NCBI RefSeq assembly: GCF_004362405.1
Contig: NZ_SNXE01000010.1
Coordinates: forward strand, 1-64,000
From: Roseateles asaccharophilus
GTDB taxonomy: Bacteria; Pseudomonadota; Gammaproteobacteria; Burkholderiales; Burkholderiaceae_C
Direction of reading: 5' to 3'
DNA: 64,000 bases
Shown: positions 22,181-30,161 of the stretch, in pieces
How positions within the stretch are numbered: position 1 is the first letter of the stretch
Layout of the letters: each line of letters starts with the position of its first letter
Notes under the pieces: generated by a model
The model's input: only the letters and a program-made list of their open reading frames with translations
What the model was told of the DNA's origin: nothing
The model's database searches: none
Program-made: the position numbers and the translations under genes

Positions 22181-23266
22181 TCAACGCTTCAGCAAGGGGC
22201 CGATGGTGAAGCGGTAGCTTTGCACCTGCGGGTTCAGGTGCTTGCTGTAGGGGCGCATATCCAGTTCGCGGATGCCGGAGCCGAACTGCTTGAGGAATCG
22301 CCGCGCCGTGGACTTTGCAAACAGCGTGAACATGGGGCGTTCCTGTTCCAGGCCCTCGTCCGCAAAGTCGCGTCCCTGCTGATGGTCGTACAGCATGACC
22401 AGGGCCCAGGCCCCAGCGAGAAAGTGTCCGCCGGCCAGGGCGTCGAGCCGGCCCTCGATGAGCGCCTGCATGGCCTCGTTGGAGGTATTGATGGCTGAGA
22501 CATGATGTTCGAGCCCCGGCCTGGCGCCCGTCTGGCCGAGCGCTTCCATGGCGCCCAGGGCCATCTGGTCGCTGCCGGCCCAGACCAGGCGCGCCTCGGG
22601 ATGCCGTTGCAGCAGGCCCAGCATCTGCTCACGCGCGAGATCACGGCGCCAGTCGGCAAACACGGTCTCGGCCAGCTCGACCTGCGGCGCCTCGGCCACG
22701 GCCTGGCGCATGCCCTCGTTGCGGGCTATGGAGTTGGGTGTCGAGCGGTCGCCCGCGATCGCGAGCATCTGCAGCCTGCCGCCGGGCTGGGCGCGCAAGG
22801 CCTGCTGGATCAGGGCCTTGGCGGTCAGGTAGCCCGCCTCGCGCGCATCCGGCACCAGGCTGCCCAGCAGCAGCGGCAGGCTCTGCCTGGGCGCCCAGAT
22901 CTTGCGCTCCTGAGGCAGCAGCCCGTTGAAGACGGCAAAGGTCCTGATGCCGGCCGCACCCAGGGTCTGCGCATTGCTGACCAGGGTGCCCTTCTCATTG
23001 ACCAGCAGCACGTAGTCGGGGCGCTGCGGTGCCGGACGCCCGGCGATTTCGCGCGCCAGGCGCAGCGCCCGCTCGGGTTCACGCTCGGCGTACAGCACTT
23101 CCAGCTGGATGCCCAGGCTCCGGGCCGCAGCCTGCATGGCCTGCGTGGCCGTCAGCCAGAACGCTTCGTCGGAGCGCCCCGGGTTGATGAAGCTGACGTT
23201 CATGGCTTGCGCGCGCCCGAGGCTCAGCAGCATCAGGGCCAGCACAACAAGGGTCCGTATCCGCAC
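22181..23266 (-). CDS. Periplasmic binding protein (type 1 fold), orphan
   Basis: An exported solute-binding protein resembling sugar ABC-transporter receptors. After a signal peptide (RTLVVLALMLLSLGRAQA) comes MNVSFINPGRSDEAFW, two Rossmann-like lobes, VLLVNEKGTLV, IAGDRSTPNS, VWAGSDQMALGAMEALGQ and INTSNEAMQALIEGRLDAL, all typical of the type-1 fold. About 361 aa. GTG 23266 gives a compact signal peptide; TTG 23275 is the alternative, and neither has a good ribosome-binding site. No permease or ATPase is nearby, so it may serve a sensor rather than a transporter. It follows the four-rhodanese gene by about 58 bases on the same strand. Confidence 0.82.
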   Translation of the reverse strand: MRIRTLVVLALMLLSLGRAQAMNVSFINPGRSDEAFWLTATQAMQAAARSLGIQLEVLYAEREPERALRLAREIAGRPAPQRPDYVLLVNEKGTLVSNAQTLGAAGIRTFAVFNGLLPQERKIWAPRQSLPLLLGSLVPDAREAGYLTAKALIQQALRAQPGGRLQMLAIAGDRSTPNSIARNEGMRQAVAEAPQVELAETVFADWRRDLAREQMLGLLQRHPEARLVWAGSDQMALGAMEALGQTGARPGLEHHVSAINTSNEAMQALIEGRLDALAGGHFLAGAWALVMLYDHQQGRDFADEGLEQERPMFTLFAKSTARRFLKQFGSGIRELDMRPYSKHLNPQVQSYRFTIGPLLKR

Positions 23267-23324
23267 AGTAGGCAAGGCAGCAGCGTTCAGTGGCTAAAGC
23301 CGGCATTGTCGCTGCGTCCTGCCG

Positions 23325-24992
23325 CTAGCTCACCGCCAGCCTGATGTCCGCGAAGCCCATCAAGCGCAGCAGGGTGTAGCCGATGGCTGCCTCGCCGAAA
23401 TCCTCGGCCACGCAGACGATCTGGGCATGGCGCGGCAGGCCGGCCTTGGCCAGCAGGCTCCAGATCTCGTGCGCCGGCTTGGGTCGGCCGCTGGCATCCA
23501 GCAGCTGCGCGTAGGGCAGGTGCACGATCTTGCCCGGCAGTTCGGCGGCAGGCGGGCGCGAGCCCAGGGCCAGATAGACCCGCGGCATGCCGTGAGCGGG
23601 CGGGGTGGCCGCCAGTGCTGCGCTGTTGATCAGGACGGCACCTGGCCTGGCTTGGTAGTCGACCGGCGCGATGGTCGGGTCCAGCGGCGGCTTGCGCACG
23701 CCCACGCGGGTAGGCTCCCGGCTCAGCTGCAGGCCGCGCATCTCCCACTCCTCGGCCGACTCCAGCAAGAACGAGACCTTGCGCTGGCCCAGCTGCTCCA
23801 GCAGTGCGAACACCAGTGCCGACTGCTTGTTGAGGCCGCCCTGCGAGACGATCACCGCCTCATGCTGCGGGTCGACACCCGCCCGCCCCAGCAGCGCGGC
23901 CAGCTGCTCCGGCGCTGCGAGCCCGGCCTGGAAGCGCTCGGCCGGCAGGCTGAGCGCAAAGGGCACATGGCCTTTTGCGTAGTCTTGGTCCGGACGTATA
24001 TCGATGATGCTGATCGGGCTGTGGCTGAAGGTGCGCAGCATGGTGTTGCTGAAGCCATTGAGCCAGTCCGCGTTGCGCAGCAGCGCCGGGTTGGCGTAGC
24101 TCCACAGCGGCAGCTCGCGCGCATCTTCCAGCCATTCCTTCTGCGAACCCTGGTAGAGCGCCACCCGCGGATAGCCCAGCAGGAACTTCAGGGCAAAGTA
24201 GGGCACGCTGGCGGCCACGCCGCCGCCGCAATAGCTGTAGACCTGCTGCTCGCGGCGCACCCCAAGATGGTCCAGCATGGCCTGCAGCTCGGCGCGCGAC
24301 TTGAAGGTCTTGTCGGGGCGGAAGTAGTCGTCCACCGGGGTCAGCTTGGCATGCGGCACATGCCCGCCGCGGTTGAAGAACTTGGCGCCGCCGTAGTAGA
24401 AGGGCGGGTCCAGCGCTTCCAGTAAGGCATGGTCCTGCGGGTCCCCCGAGCCCGCCAGGAACTCAGGCAGACGGGCACGCACCCCTTCGCGCAGCGAATC
24501 GACACGCAGATCCCCTGGGGGCGGGGTGGGCGAGGGTCCGGTGCTGATGGGGCCCTGGGCCGCCTTCCAGGCGGCCATGCCGCCATCGAGAAGGCGCAGG
24601 CGCTCGGGCGCCACGCCATGGCGGTACAGCTCATAGAAGATCCAGGGCGCCATCATCGCGCCGCCCTGGTCATGGATGACGATCAGGCGCTCACCCTGGC
24701 CAAGACCCCAACTGCGCAGACGCGCCTGCATGCCGGCCGCGTCCAGCTCGTTCGAGCCGTAACGGTAGAAGTCCGCGTTCACCGCGCCGGGAATATGGCC
24801 GGCCGCATGAAGGCGTGTGGGCGAGGCGTCCAGCACCAGCGGCGGCTGGGCGCTGGCCAGGGCCTGACGCAGCCAGGCGGCATCGACCAGTGGACTGGTC
24901 GCGGCGTGGGCCTGCGCCCCGGCGCTCAGCAGCAGCAGGCCGGCTGTTGCCGGCAGCAGGCCGCGGCACAGGCGCTTCAGGAATCTCAGCAT
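23325..24992 (-). CDS. Exported protein with four rhodanese modules, one with a catalytic cysteine
   Basis: A sulfurtransferase-like protein (555 aa) with a signal peptide (residues 1-31, LLLLSAGAQAHA) and GGAG seven bases before its ATG. Four rhodanese-type modules lie at roughly 35-150, 195-290, 315-425 and 445-555. At the active-site position the second module has Cys255 in YSYCGGGVAASVPY. The first has Asp108 (HDQGGAMMAPW), the third Gln384 (VSQGGLNKQSA) and the fourth Val528, with a cysteine one place earlier. Only one module therefore looks active; the others may be structural or bind ligands. Thiosulfate sulfurtransferases usually have two modules. A periplasmic binding protein follows in the same operon. 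Confidence 0.85.
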   Translation of the reverse strand: MLRFLKRLCRGLLPATAGLLLLSAGAQAHAATSPLVDAAWLRQALASAQPPLVLDASPTRLHAAGHIPGAVNADFYRYGSNELDAAGMQARLRSWGLGQGERLIVIHDQGGAMMAPWIFYELYRHGVAPERLRLLDGGMAAWKAAQGPISTGPSPTPPPGDLRVDSLREGVRARLPEFLAGSGDPQDHALLEALDPPFYYGGAKFFNRGGHVPHAKLTPVDDYFRPDKTFKSRAELQAMLDHLGVRREQQVYSYCGGGVAASVPYFALKFLLGYPRVALYQGSQKEWLEDARELPLWSYANPALLRNADWLNGFSNTMLRTFSHSPISIIDIRPDQDYAKGHVPFALSLPAERFQAGLAAPEQLAALLGRAGVDPQHEAVIVSQGGLNKQSALVFALLEQLGQRKVSFLLESAEEWEMRGLQLSREPTRVGVRKPPLDPTIAPVDYQARPGAVLINSAALAATPPAHGMPRVYLALGSRPPAAELPGKIVHLPYAQLLDASGRPKPAHEIWSLLAKAGLPRHAQIVCVAEDFGEAAIGYTLLRLMGFADIRLAVS

Positions 24993-25123
24993 GGTGTTGC
25001 TCCGTAAACGTGAGAGCCGGCACTATGGCCGGGCTGTCCCAGGTCGCGACAGGCTGGAACGACAGGCTGCAGGGAGCCCGGCATCAGTTGCGCCTTGCGG
25101 CGACAAGCCGCGGGTCCCAGCGC

Positions 25124-26335
25124 TCAGGGGCGACTCCTCAGCAGCAACTGGTTCAGTTCCTTCATCAGGGGGTAGGGGTAGTTGTCGATGTCGTTGGAGG
25201 CGGTGAAGATGAAGAGTTGCTGATCCGGGTAGTAGTCGAAGGTGGCATAGGAGTAGCCATTGGAGCCACTATGGGTGACTCTGGGGCTGCCACTCTCGGT
25301 CCGGATCAGCAGCCAGCCGTAGCCGTAGTAGGCGCTTTTCTCGGCGTTCTCGGCAATATGGGGTTTGAACATCTGCGCCCAGGAGCTTGGGCTGAGGATC
25401 TGGCCACGGCTCATGGCGACCGACCAGGCGTGCATATCCTGTGCCGTTGACAGGAAGCCTCCGGCCCCCTCAAACCAACGCCGGCCAGGGGACTGTCGCA
25501 GGTGCTGCAAAGAGTCGCCCACACTCCTGCTGTCGGGCTTCATGCGCAACTGGCGCTGCAGCCAGTTGGGATCGGCGCCGTAGTTGATGGCCAGCCGCGC
25601 CTGCGGCACGGTGAGCAGCCGGTAGCCGGTCTCTCTCAGACCGGCGGGCAGCAGAATGCTGTGCCGGATGAAGTGCTCCCATTCCTGGCCAGAGACCCGT
25701 TCGATGATCTGGGCCAGCAGGCTGTAGCCGATGTTGGAGTAGTGGTAGCGTTCGCCCGGGCGGGCGATCAGTGGCTGCGCCAGGATCTCGGTGCTGAGCT
25801 GGCTGGCTTCGACCTGGTCGTAGAGCGCACGGCCTGGCAGGCCGGCGGGCAGTCCCGAGGCGTGGCTCAGCAACTGGTGCACGGTAATGGCCTGCTTGTC
25901 GGCAGGCACGTTCGGGAAGTAGCTGCCGAGCGGCGCTTCGAGAGACAGCTTTCCCTGCTCGACCAATAGCATGGTGGCGGTGGCCGTGAACTGCTTGGTC
26001 AGCGAGCCGATGTCGAACACCGTGTACGCGTCCACGGCGCGTTGGCTGCTCCGGTCCGACTGGCCGAAGCCACGGTGATAGATCACCGAGCCCGCCTTGG
26101 CGATCAGGACGGTGCCCGAGAAGGCGGACTGCTCAAGCCTCTGCTGCCAGGCCTGCAGGGACGCCGGGGCGGAGCTCGTTGCGCGCGCAGGTCCACAGCT
26201 CGCGATGCACAGGATCAGGGCTGCGATCAGGGATACGCACGGGCCCAGTCGAGGTTGCGCCGGACCCAGCGCTCGTGGGTGGATCCGGGGCATGGATGCG
26301 CATGCCAACAGGGCGGTGGGAAAGGGCTGCGTCAT
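25124..26335 (-). CDS. Serine hydrolase, beta-lactamase/class C fold
   Basis: A penicillin-binding-protein-like serine hydrolase, probably an esterase or peptidase. The SxxK motif is in FDIGSLTKQFTAT and the YxN motif in YHYSNIGYSLLAQ; later HSGSNGYSYATF replaces the KTG-type motif (HxG). The frame reaches 26467, but ATG 26335 has GGAG seven bases upstream and gives 403 aa. Before the domain is a hydrophobic stretch ending LILCIASCGPARA; IASC fits a lipobox (Cys47), so the protein may be a lipoprotein with an unusually long n-region. It is isolated between the rhodanese gene and the ABC operon. The substrate is unknown. Confidence 0.88.
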   Translation of the reverse strand: MTQPFPTALLACASMPRIHPRALGPAQPRLGPCVSLIAALILCIASCGPARATSSAPASLQAWQQRLEQSAFSGTVLIAKAGSVIYHRGFGQSDRSSQRAVDAYTVFDIGSLTKQFTATATMLLVEQGKLSLEAPLGSYFPNVPADKQAITVHQLLSHASGLPAGLPGRALYDQVEASQLSTEILAQPLIARPGERYHYSNIGYSLLAQIIERVSGQEWEHFIRHSILLPAGLRETGYRLLTVPQARLAINYGADPNWLQRQLRMKPDSRSVGDSLQHLRQSPGRRWFEGAGGFLSTAQDMHAWSVAMSRGQILSPSSWAQMFKPHIAENAEKSAYYGYGWLLIRTESGSPRVTHSGSNGYSYATFDYYPDQQLFIFTASNDIDNYPYPLMKELNQLLLRSRP

Positions 26336-26463
26336 CGGGCGACTCCGTTGGGGAAGGGCGCCACTATCGCCACGTAGCCCTCTTGCAAGCCAGCTCGGGA
26401 TGACAGACAGCCGCTCGATCGGCATGGCCTGCAGCACGCCGCGACAAACGGCGGCCGCCCGCT

Positions 26464-27240
26464 TCACCCCTGTGCCGCCAGCACCTCCACCCGCAGCTGC
26501 TCGTGCAGCTCGCGCTTGAGCGCGGAAAACTCGGCCGTGGTCTTGACCGAGTAGTGGCGCGGGTGCGCGAAGGGCGAGGGCAGGTCGCTCTTGATGCGGC
26601 CCGGCCGCGCGCTCATCACCACCACGCGTGAGCCCATGAAGATGGCCTCGTCGATATCGTGGGTGACGAAGAGCACGGTCTTCTTCTCGCGCTCCCAGAT
26701 GCCCAGGAGCAGCTCCTGCATCAGCTCGCGGGTCTGGTGGTCCAGGGCGCCGAAGGGCTCGTCCATCAGCAGAATGCGCGGCCCGTTGGCCAGGGCGCGG
26801 GCCAGGGCGGTGCGTTGCTGCATGCCGCCGCTGAGCTGCTTGGGGTAGTGGCCGGCGAACTTGGCCAGACCCACCTTGGCGATGAAGTCCTGCGCGATCT
26901 CCAGCTGCTGCGCCTTGGGCAGTCCGCGCTCGCGCAGACCGAAGGCCACGTTCTCCAGCACCGTGAGCCAGGGGAAGAGGGTGTAGCTCTGGAACACCAT
27001 GCCGCGGTCGGCGCCCGGGCCCAGCACCTTGCGGCCGTCCAGCAGCACCTCGCCGCTGCTGGGCGCGTCCAGACCGGCCACGATGCGCAGCAGGGTGCTC
27101 TTGCCGCAGCCCGAGGGGCCGAGGATGGTCAGGAAGTCGTTTTCGGCCACCTCCAGATCGGTGGCCTGCAGGGCCACGGTGGATTGACCGTCACGGCCGG
27201 CGAAGCTGCGGGAGACGCCGCGGATGGAGAGGATGCTCAC
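26464..27240 (-). CDS. NitT/TauT-type ABC transporter ATP-binding protein
   Basis: The energy-coupling subunit of the importer encoded by this operon. Walker A GPSGCGKST, signature LSGGMQQR, Walker B ILLMDEP and the H-loop FVTHDIDEAIF are all present. SSARPGRI-like text appears as VVVMSARPGRIKSDL, common in nitrate/sulfonate/taurine ATPases. The best start is GTG 27240 with GGAG eight bases upstream (258 aa); the longer frame to 27360 reads through the hairpin-rich spacer and is not credible. It is separated from the permease by 141 bases holding three hairpins, unusual for subunits of one complex. Confidence 0.94.
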   Translation of the reverse strand: MSILSIRGVSRSFAGRDGQSTVALQATDLEVAENDFLTILGPSGCGKSTLLRIVAGLDAPSSGEVLLDGRKVLGPGADRGMVFQSYTLFPWLTVLENVAFGLRERGLPKAQQLEIAQDFIAKVGLAKFAGHYPKQLSGGMQQRTALARALANGPRILLMDEPFGALDHQTRELMQELLLGIWEREKKTVLFVTHDIDEAIFMGSRVVVMSARPGRIKSDLPSPFAHPRHYSVKTTAEFSALKRELHEQLRVEVLAAQG

Positions 27241-27308
27241 TTCAGAGGCTCCATGAATGCTTTCGGGCCGAGCGCCGGGCCGCCCCAAGCCGGCCCGCGT
27301 TGTCGATG

Positions 27309-27380
27309 TGCTTGCCGGTCGAACCGGCAAGCATCGGCGCCCCCTCGGGGGGCCGGCCAAGGTACTCCTTGGACGAGGGG
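27309..27380. repeat. Cluster of three hairpins between ABC permease and ATPase genes
   Basis: Three consecutive perfect inverted repeats: TGCTTGCCGGT/ACCGGCAAGCA at 27309-27333 (11-bp stem, 3-base loop), GCCCCC/GGGGGC at 27339-27353, and CCAAGG/CCTTGG at 27357-27372. CCCCTCG (27341) can also pair with CGAGGGG (27374-27380). The cluster starts just after the permease stop. It resembles dispersed palindromic intergenic elements that I recall from Comamonadaceae-type genomes, and could also act as an attenuator. Confidence 0.55.
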
Positions 27381-27381
27381 C

Positions 27382-28155
27382 TCACAGCCTGGCCCAGGGA
27401 AAGAGCGAGCGGTTCAGTGCCTTGAAGGCGAAGTCGCTGATCAGGCCGATCAGGCCGATCACGATGATGCCGAAGATGATCTGGTCGGTGGCCAGCAGGG
27501 CCTGGCTGTCGGTGATCATGTGGCCGATGCCGCTGGAGGCGCCGATCAGCTCGGCCACGATCACATAGGTCCAGGCCCAGCCCAGCACCATGCGCAGGAT
27601 CTCCGCGATCTCGGGCGCGGCCCCGGGCAGCAGCACACGGCTGATCAGCGTGCGGTCCGAGACGCCCAGGGTGTAGGCCGCCTCCACCAGATCGCGCCGC
27701 GTGTTGCCCACGGTCACGGCGATCATCAGGGTCAGCTGGAAGAAGCTGCCGATGAAGATCACGGCCAGCTTCTGCGCCTCGCCAATGCCCACCCAGAGGA
27801 TGAGCAGGGGGATGAAGGCCGAGGCCGGCAGGTAGCGGGCGAAGGAGACGAAGGGCTCGAAGAAGGCCTCGACGGGCTTGTAGGTGCCCATCAGCACGCC
27901 CAGGGGCAGGGCCAGGGCGGCGGCGATCACAAAGCCGCCCAGCACGCGCCAGACGGTCATGCCAATGTCCTTGGCAAAGCCCATCTCGGTCAGCAGGATC
28001 CAGCCGGACTTCAGCATGGTGAGCGGGTCGGCCAGAAAGGTCTTGCTGACCAGGCCGCCGAAGGTGACGGCGGCCCACAGCGCGGTGAAGAGCAGGAAGA
28101 AGGACAGGCCCAGGGCCACGCGGGCCCGGGGCGTCACCGGGGTCAGGGGACGCAT
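27382..28155 (-). CDS. NitT/TauT-type ABC transporter permease
   Basis: The membrane channel of the importer (257 aa, about six helices), family of SsuC/TauC/NrtB. Visible marks are the first helix VALGLSFFLLFTALWAAVTF, the segment IGMTVWRVLGGFVIAAALALPLGVLMG, the EAA-type cytoplasmic loop AAYTLGVSDRTLISRVLLPGAAPEIAEILR, and LGWAWTYVIVAELIGASSGIGHM, very characteristic of the sulfonate/nitrate group. It begins six bases after the binding-protein stop. The gene for the ATPase follows after a hairpin-rich gap. Confidence 0.93.
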   Translation of the reverse strand: MRPLTPVTPRARVALGLSFFLLFTALWAAVTFGGLVSKTFLADPLTMLKSGWILLTEMGFAKDIGMTVWRVLGGFVIAAALALPLGVLMGTYKPVEAFFEPFVSFARYLPASAFIPLLILWVGIGEAQKLAVIFIGSFFQLTLMIAVTVGNTRRDLVEAAYTLGVSDRTLISRVLLPGAAPEIAEILRMVLGWAWTYVIVAELIGASSGIGHMITDSQALLATDQIIFGIIVIGLIGLISDFAFKALNRSLFPWARL

Positions 28156-28161
28156 GCTGGC

Positions 28162-29106
28162 TTACTGGATGAAACGCGTATCGGCCAGCTTGGAGAGGTC
28201 GGGGATGGCCTTGATGATGCCCACCTCCAGCAGCAACTCGGCGGCTTCCTTGCTGAACTGGGCGTGCTCGCCGGCGAAGAACTTCTTGTTGGCCTCGCGG
28301 TCCTGCCAGCGCAGGAAGGCCTGGCTCTTCTCGAAGGCTTCGGCGCTCTGCTTCACATCGGCGCCCATGATCTCGAAGCTCTTCTTGGGATCGGCCTTGA
28401 TCAGGGCCAGGGCCTCGAAATAGCTGTCGGCCAGGGCCTTGGCGGCCTTGGGGTTCTCGGCCAGGAATTTGGGCGTGCAGCCGAAGGTGTCCATCACCAT
28501 GGGGTAGTCCAGGGTGGTGGCGAGGATCTTGCCGGCCTCGGGCTTGGCGCGCACCGCGCTGAGGAAGGGCTCGTAGGTCATGCCCGCGTCCAGATTGCCG
28601 GCGCCGGCGATCAGGGCATTGGCCGCGGCCTGGGGCTCCAGATTCACCACGTTCACGTCCTTGATGGACAGGCCGTTCTTCTTGAGCATCCAGGCCAGGG
28701 TGAAGTAGGGTGCGGTGCCGGGCGCACTGGCGGCCACGGTCTTGCCCTTGAGCTCGCTGATCTTGCTGATGCCGGGCTTGACCACCATGCCGTCGGCGCC
28801 AAAGCTCTTGTCAAGCTGGAAGATCTGGGTGGTGGCCACGCCATTGGCGTTCCAGACGATCCAGGTCTCCACTGTGGTGGCCGCGCATTGGATGTCGCCG
28901 GAGGCGATGGCCAGGTGGCGGTCCTTCTGCGGGATCTTCTTGATGCTGACGTCCAGGCCGTTCTTCTTGAAGAGGCCGGCCTCCTTGGCCAGGGTCAGGG
29001 GCGCAAAACCGGTCCAGCCGGAGATGCCGATGCCGACCTTGACCTCCTGTGCCTGAGCCGACAGGGCCAGGGTGGCGAGTGCGAATGCAGACAGGATCTT
29101 CTTCAT
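28162..29106 (-). CDS. NitT/TauT-type ABC transporter substrate-binding protein
   Basis: The periplasmic receptor that opens the operon (314 aa). It has a short signal peptide (MKKILSAFALATLALSAQAQ), then VKVGIGISGWTGFAPLTLAKEAGLFKKNGLDV, the standard opening of the SsuA/TauA/NrtA group. IASGDIQCAATTVETWIVW and GKTVAASAPGTAPYFTLAWML follow. The nature of the ligand (sulfonate, nitrate, cyanate or urea-like) cannot be decided; the absence of desulfonation, nitrate-reduction or cyanase genes nearby gives no hint. A strong sigma-54 promoter candidate lies about 110 bases upstream. Confidence 0.92.
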   Translation of the reverse strand: MKKILSAFALATLALSAQAQEVKVGIGISGWTGFAPLTLAKEAGLFKKNGLDVSIKKIPQKDRHLAIASGDIQCAATTVETWIVWNANGVATTQIFQLDKSFGADGMVVKPGISKISELKGKTVAASAPGTAPYFTLAWMLKKNGLSIKDVNVVNLEPQAAANALIAGAGNLDAGMTYEPFLSAVRAKPEAGKILATTLDYPMVMDTFGCTPKFLAENPKAAKALADSYFEALALIKADPKKSFEIMGADVKQSAEAFEKSQAFLRWQDREANKKFFAGEHAQFSKEAAELLLEVGIIKAIPDLSKLADTRFIQ

Positions 29107-29218
29107 GGTGCGAGGGCTCTCCGTTGGACTGAGGTGGGCTCAATGATGGTGCGCGCGCCCGGACTTGCCTCTCGGGAAACACCCGGTACAGCGCGCGCCA
29201 GGTATAGCGCTTGCTGCA

Positions 29219-29234
29219 TGCAGAACACGTGCCA
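29219..29234 (-). promoter_or_regulatory. Sigma-54 (-24/-12) promoter candidate for the NitT/TauT operon
   Basis: The minus strand reads TGGCACGTGTTCTGCA: the full TGGCACG -24 element, correct GG-N10-GC spacing and TGCA at -12, with one mismatch to TTGCA. Transcription would start about 100 bases before the binding-protein ATG, leaving a leader of that size. Confidence 0.6.
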
Positions 29235-29271
29235 GTGGCGGGCGGCTTGTGCGCCTGCCGCGCGCCCGAAC

Positions 29272-30069
29272 TCAGGGGCCGGACAGACCGCCCGCGCTCA
29301 GCAGGCGCTGATAGCTGCCGTCTGCCCGCAGCTGGGCCAGACCGCGGTTGAAGGCCTGGATCAGGGCCTCGCGCTGGGGATGTGTCTTGCGGATGGCCAG
29401 CATATGGTCCTTGAGCTCCAAGGCCGGACCGCGCCACGCGATGCTGCCGCCGAGATCGCGGCCTGCGGCACTGTCCAGATAATGCTGGCCCGCGGCCCGC
29501 GCACCAAAGGCCGTGTCCACCCGGCCGGTGGCCAGCATGCGCAGGCAGCCGGAGAGATCGAGATTCATCTGCAGCAGGGACTGATGCTCTTGCAAGGCGG
29601 CCGGCAGATAGGCGCCACGCTGCACACAGATGCGACTGGCCTGGGCCCGGCTCAGGGGCTCGGCCGGGCGCGGCAGGCTCTTGAGCGTGAAGTAGCCCAG
29701 TTCCACTTGGTAGTAGGGGCCGGCGTAGGCATAGAGCTGGTCACGCGCCTCATTGCGCCACAGCCCGGCGATCAGGCACTGCGCGGCCTCTGCTTCCTTG
29801 ATGACGCGGGCCCAGGGCATGAAGCGCAGCTCGGCCCGGATGCCGGCGCGTGCGAAGGCCTGGACCGCGATACGGCCCAGGGGGCCGCCCTCGCTCAGAC
29901 CCGAGGCATTGAAGGGTGCGAACTCGGACAGGCAGAGCTGCAGGGGTGCGGCCGCCTCGCCCGGCTCGCCGGTGGCCGGCGCTTCGGCGCCGGCCCCAAG
30001 CGCCAGACCCGGAGCCAGCAGGAGGCTCAGCAGTAGGCCCAGCAACGGCTGGCGCAGGAATGTGTGCAT
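29272..30069 (-). CDS. Periplasmic substrate-binding protein, family 3 (amino-acid type), orphan
   Basis: An exported 265-aa protein of the bacterial extracellular solute-binding family 3. Signal peptide LLGLLLSLLLAPGLALGAG, then LQLCLSEFAPFNA, LGRIAVQAFARAGIRAELRFMPWARVIKEAE and a closing LIQAFNRGLAQLRADGSYQRLL, all typical. Relatives without transporter partners are common in Burkholderiales and often feed chemotaxis or cyclic-di-GMP sensors. ATG 30069 is chosen because it gives a compact signal peptide; GTG 30090 is possible. No transporter partner is adjacent; the upstream ABC operon belongs to another class. Confidence 0.82.
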   Translation of the reverse strand: MHTFLRQPLLGLLLSLLLAPGLALGAGAEAPATGEPGEAAAPLQLCLSEFAPFNASGLSEGGPLGRIAVQAFARAGIRAELRFMPWARVIKEAEAAQCLIAGLWRNEARDQLYAYAGPYYQVELGYFTLKSLPRPAEPLSRAQASRICVQRGAYLPAALQEHQSLLQMNLDLSGCLRMLATGRVDTAFGARAAGQHYLDSAAGRDLGGSIAWRGPALELKDHMLAIRKTHPQREALIQAFNRGLAQLRADGSYQRLLSAGGLSGP

Positions 30070-30161
30070 GGCGTCCGGATGAATGGGCACAGCCCGGCCA
30101 CCATGCTAAGCGATGGTGAGCCGGGCTGCTCCGGGGCGGCCTGCGATGGGCAGGTTCGGCC

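Noticed and set aside
29107-29271. Possible guanidine or TPP riboswitch in the leader of the NitT/TauT operon
   Set aside because: The conserved core motifs of those classes were not found; only a GAGAG-like string is present.
26659-30036. Very long plus-strand open frame (1125 codons) across the ABC operon
   Set aside because: It spans three real minus-strand genes and intergenic sequence, has no ribosome-binding site and its composition is that of an antisense frame.
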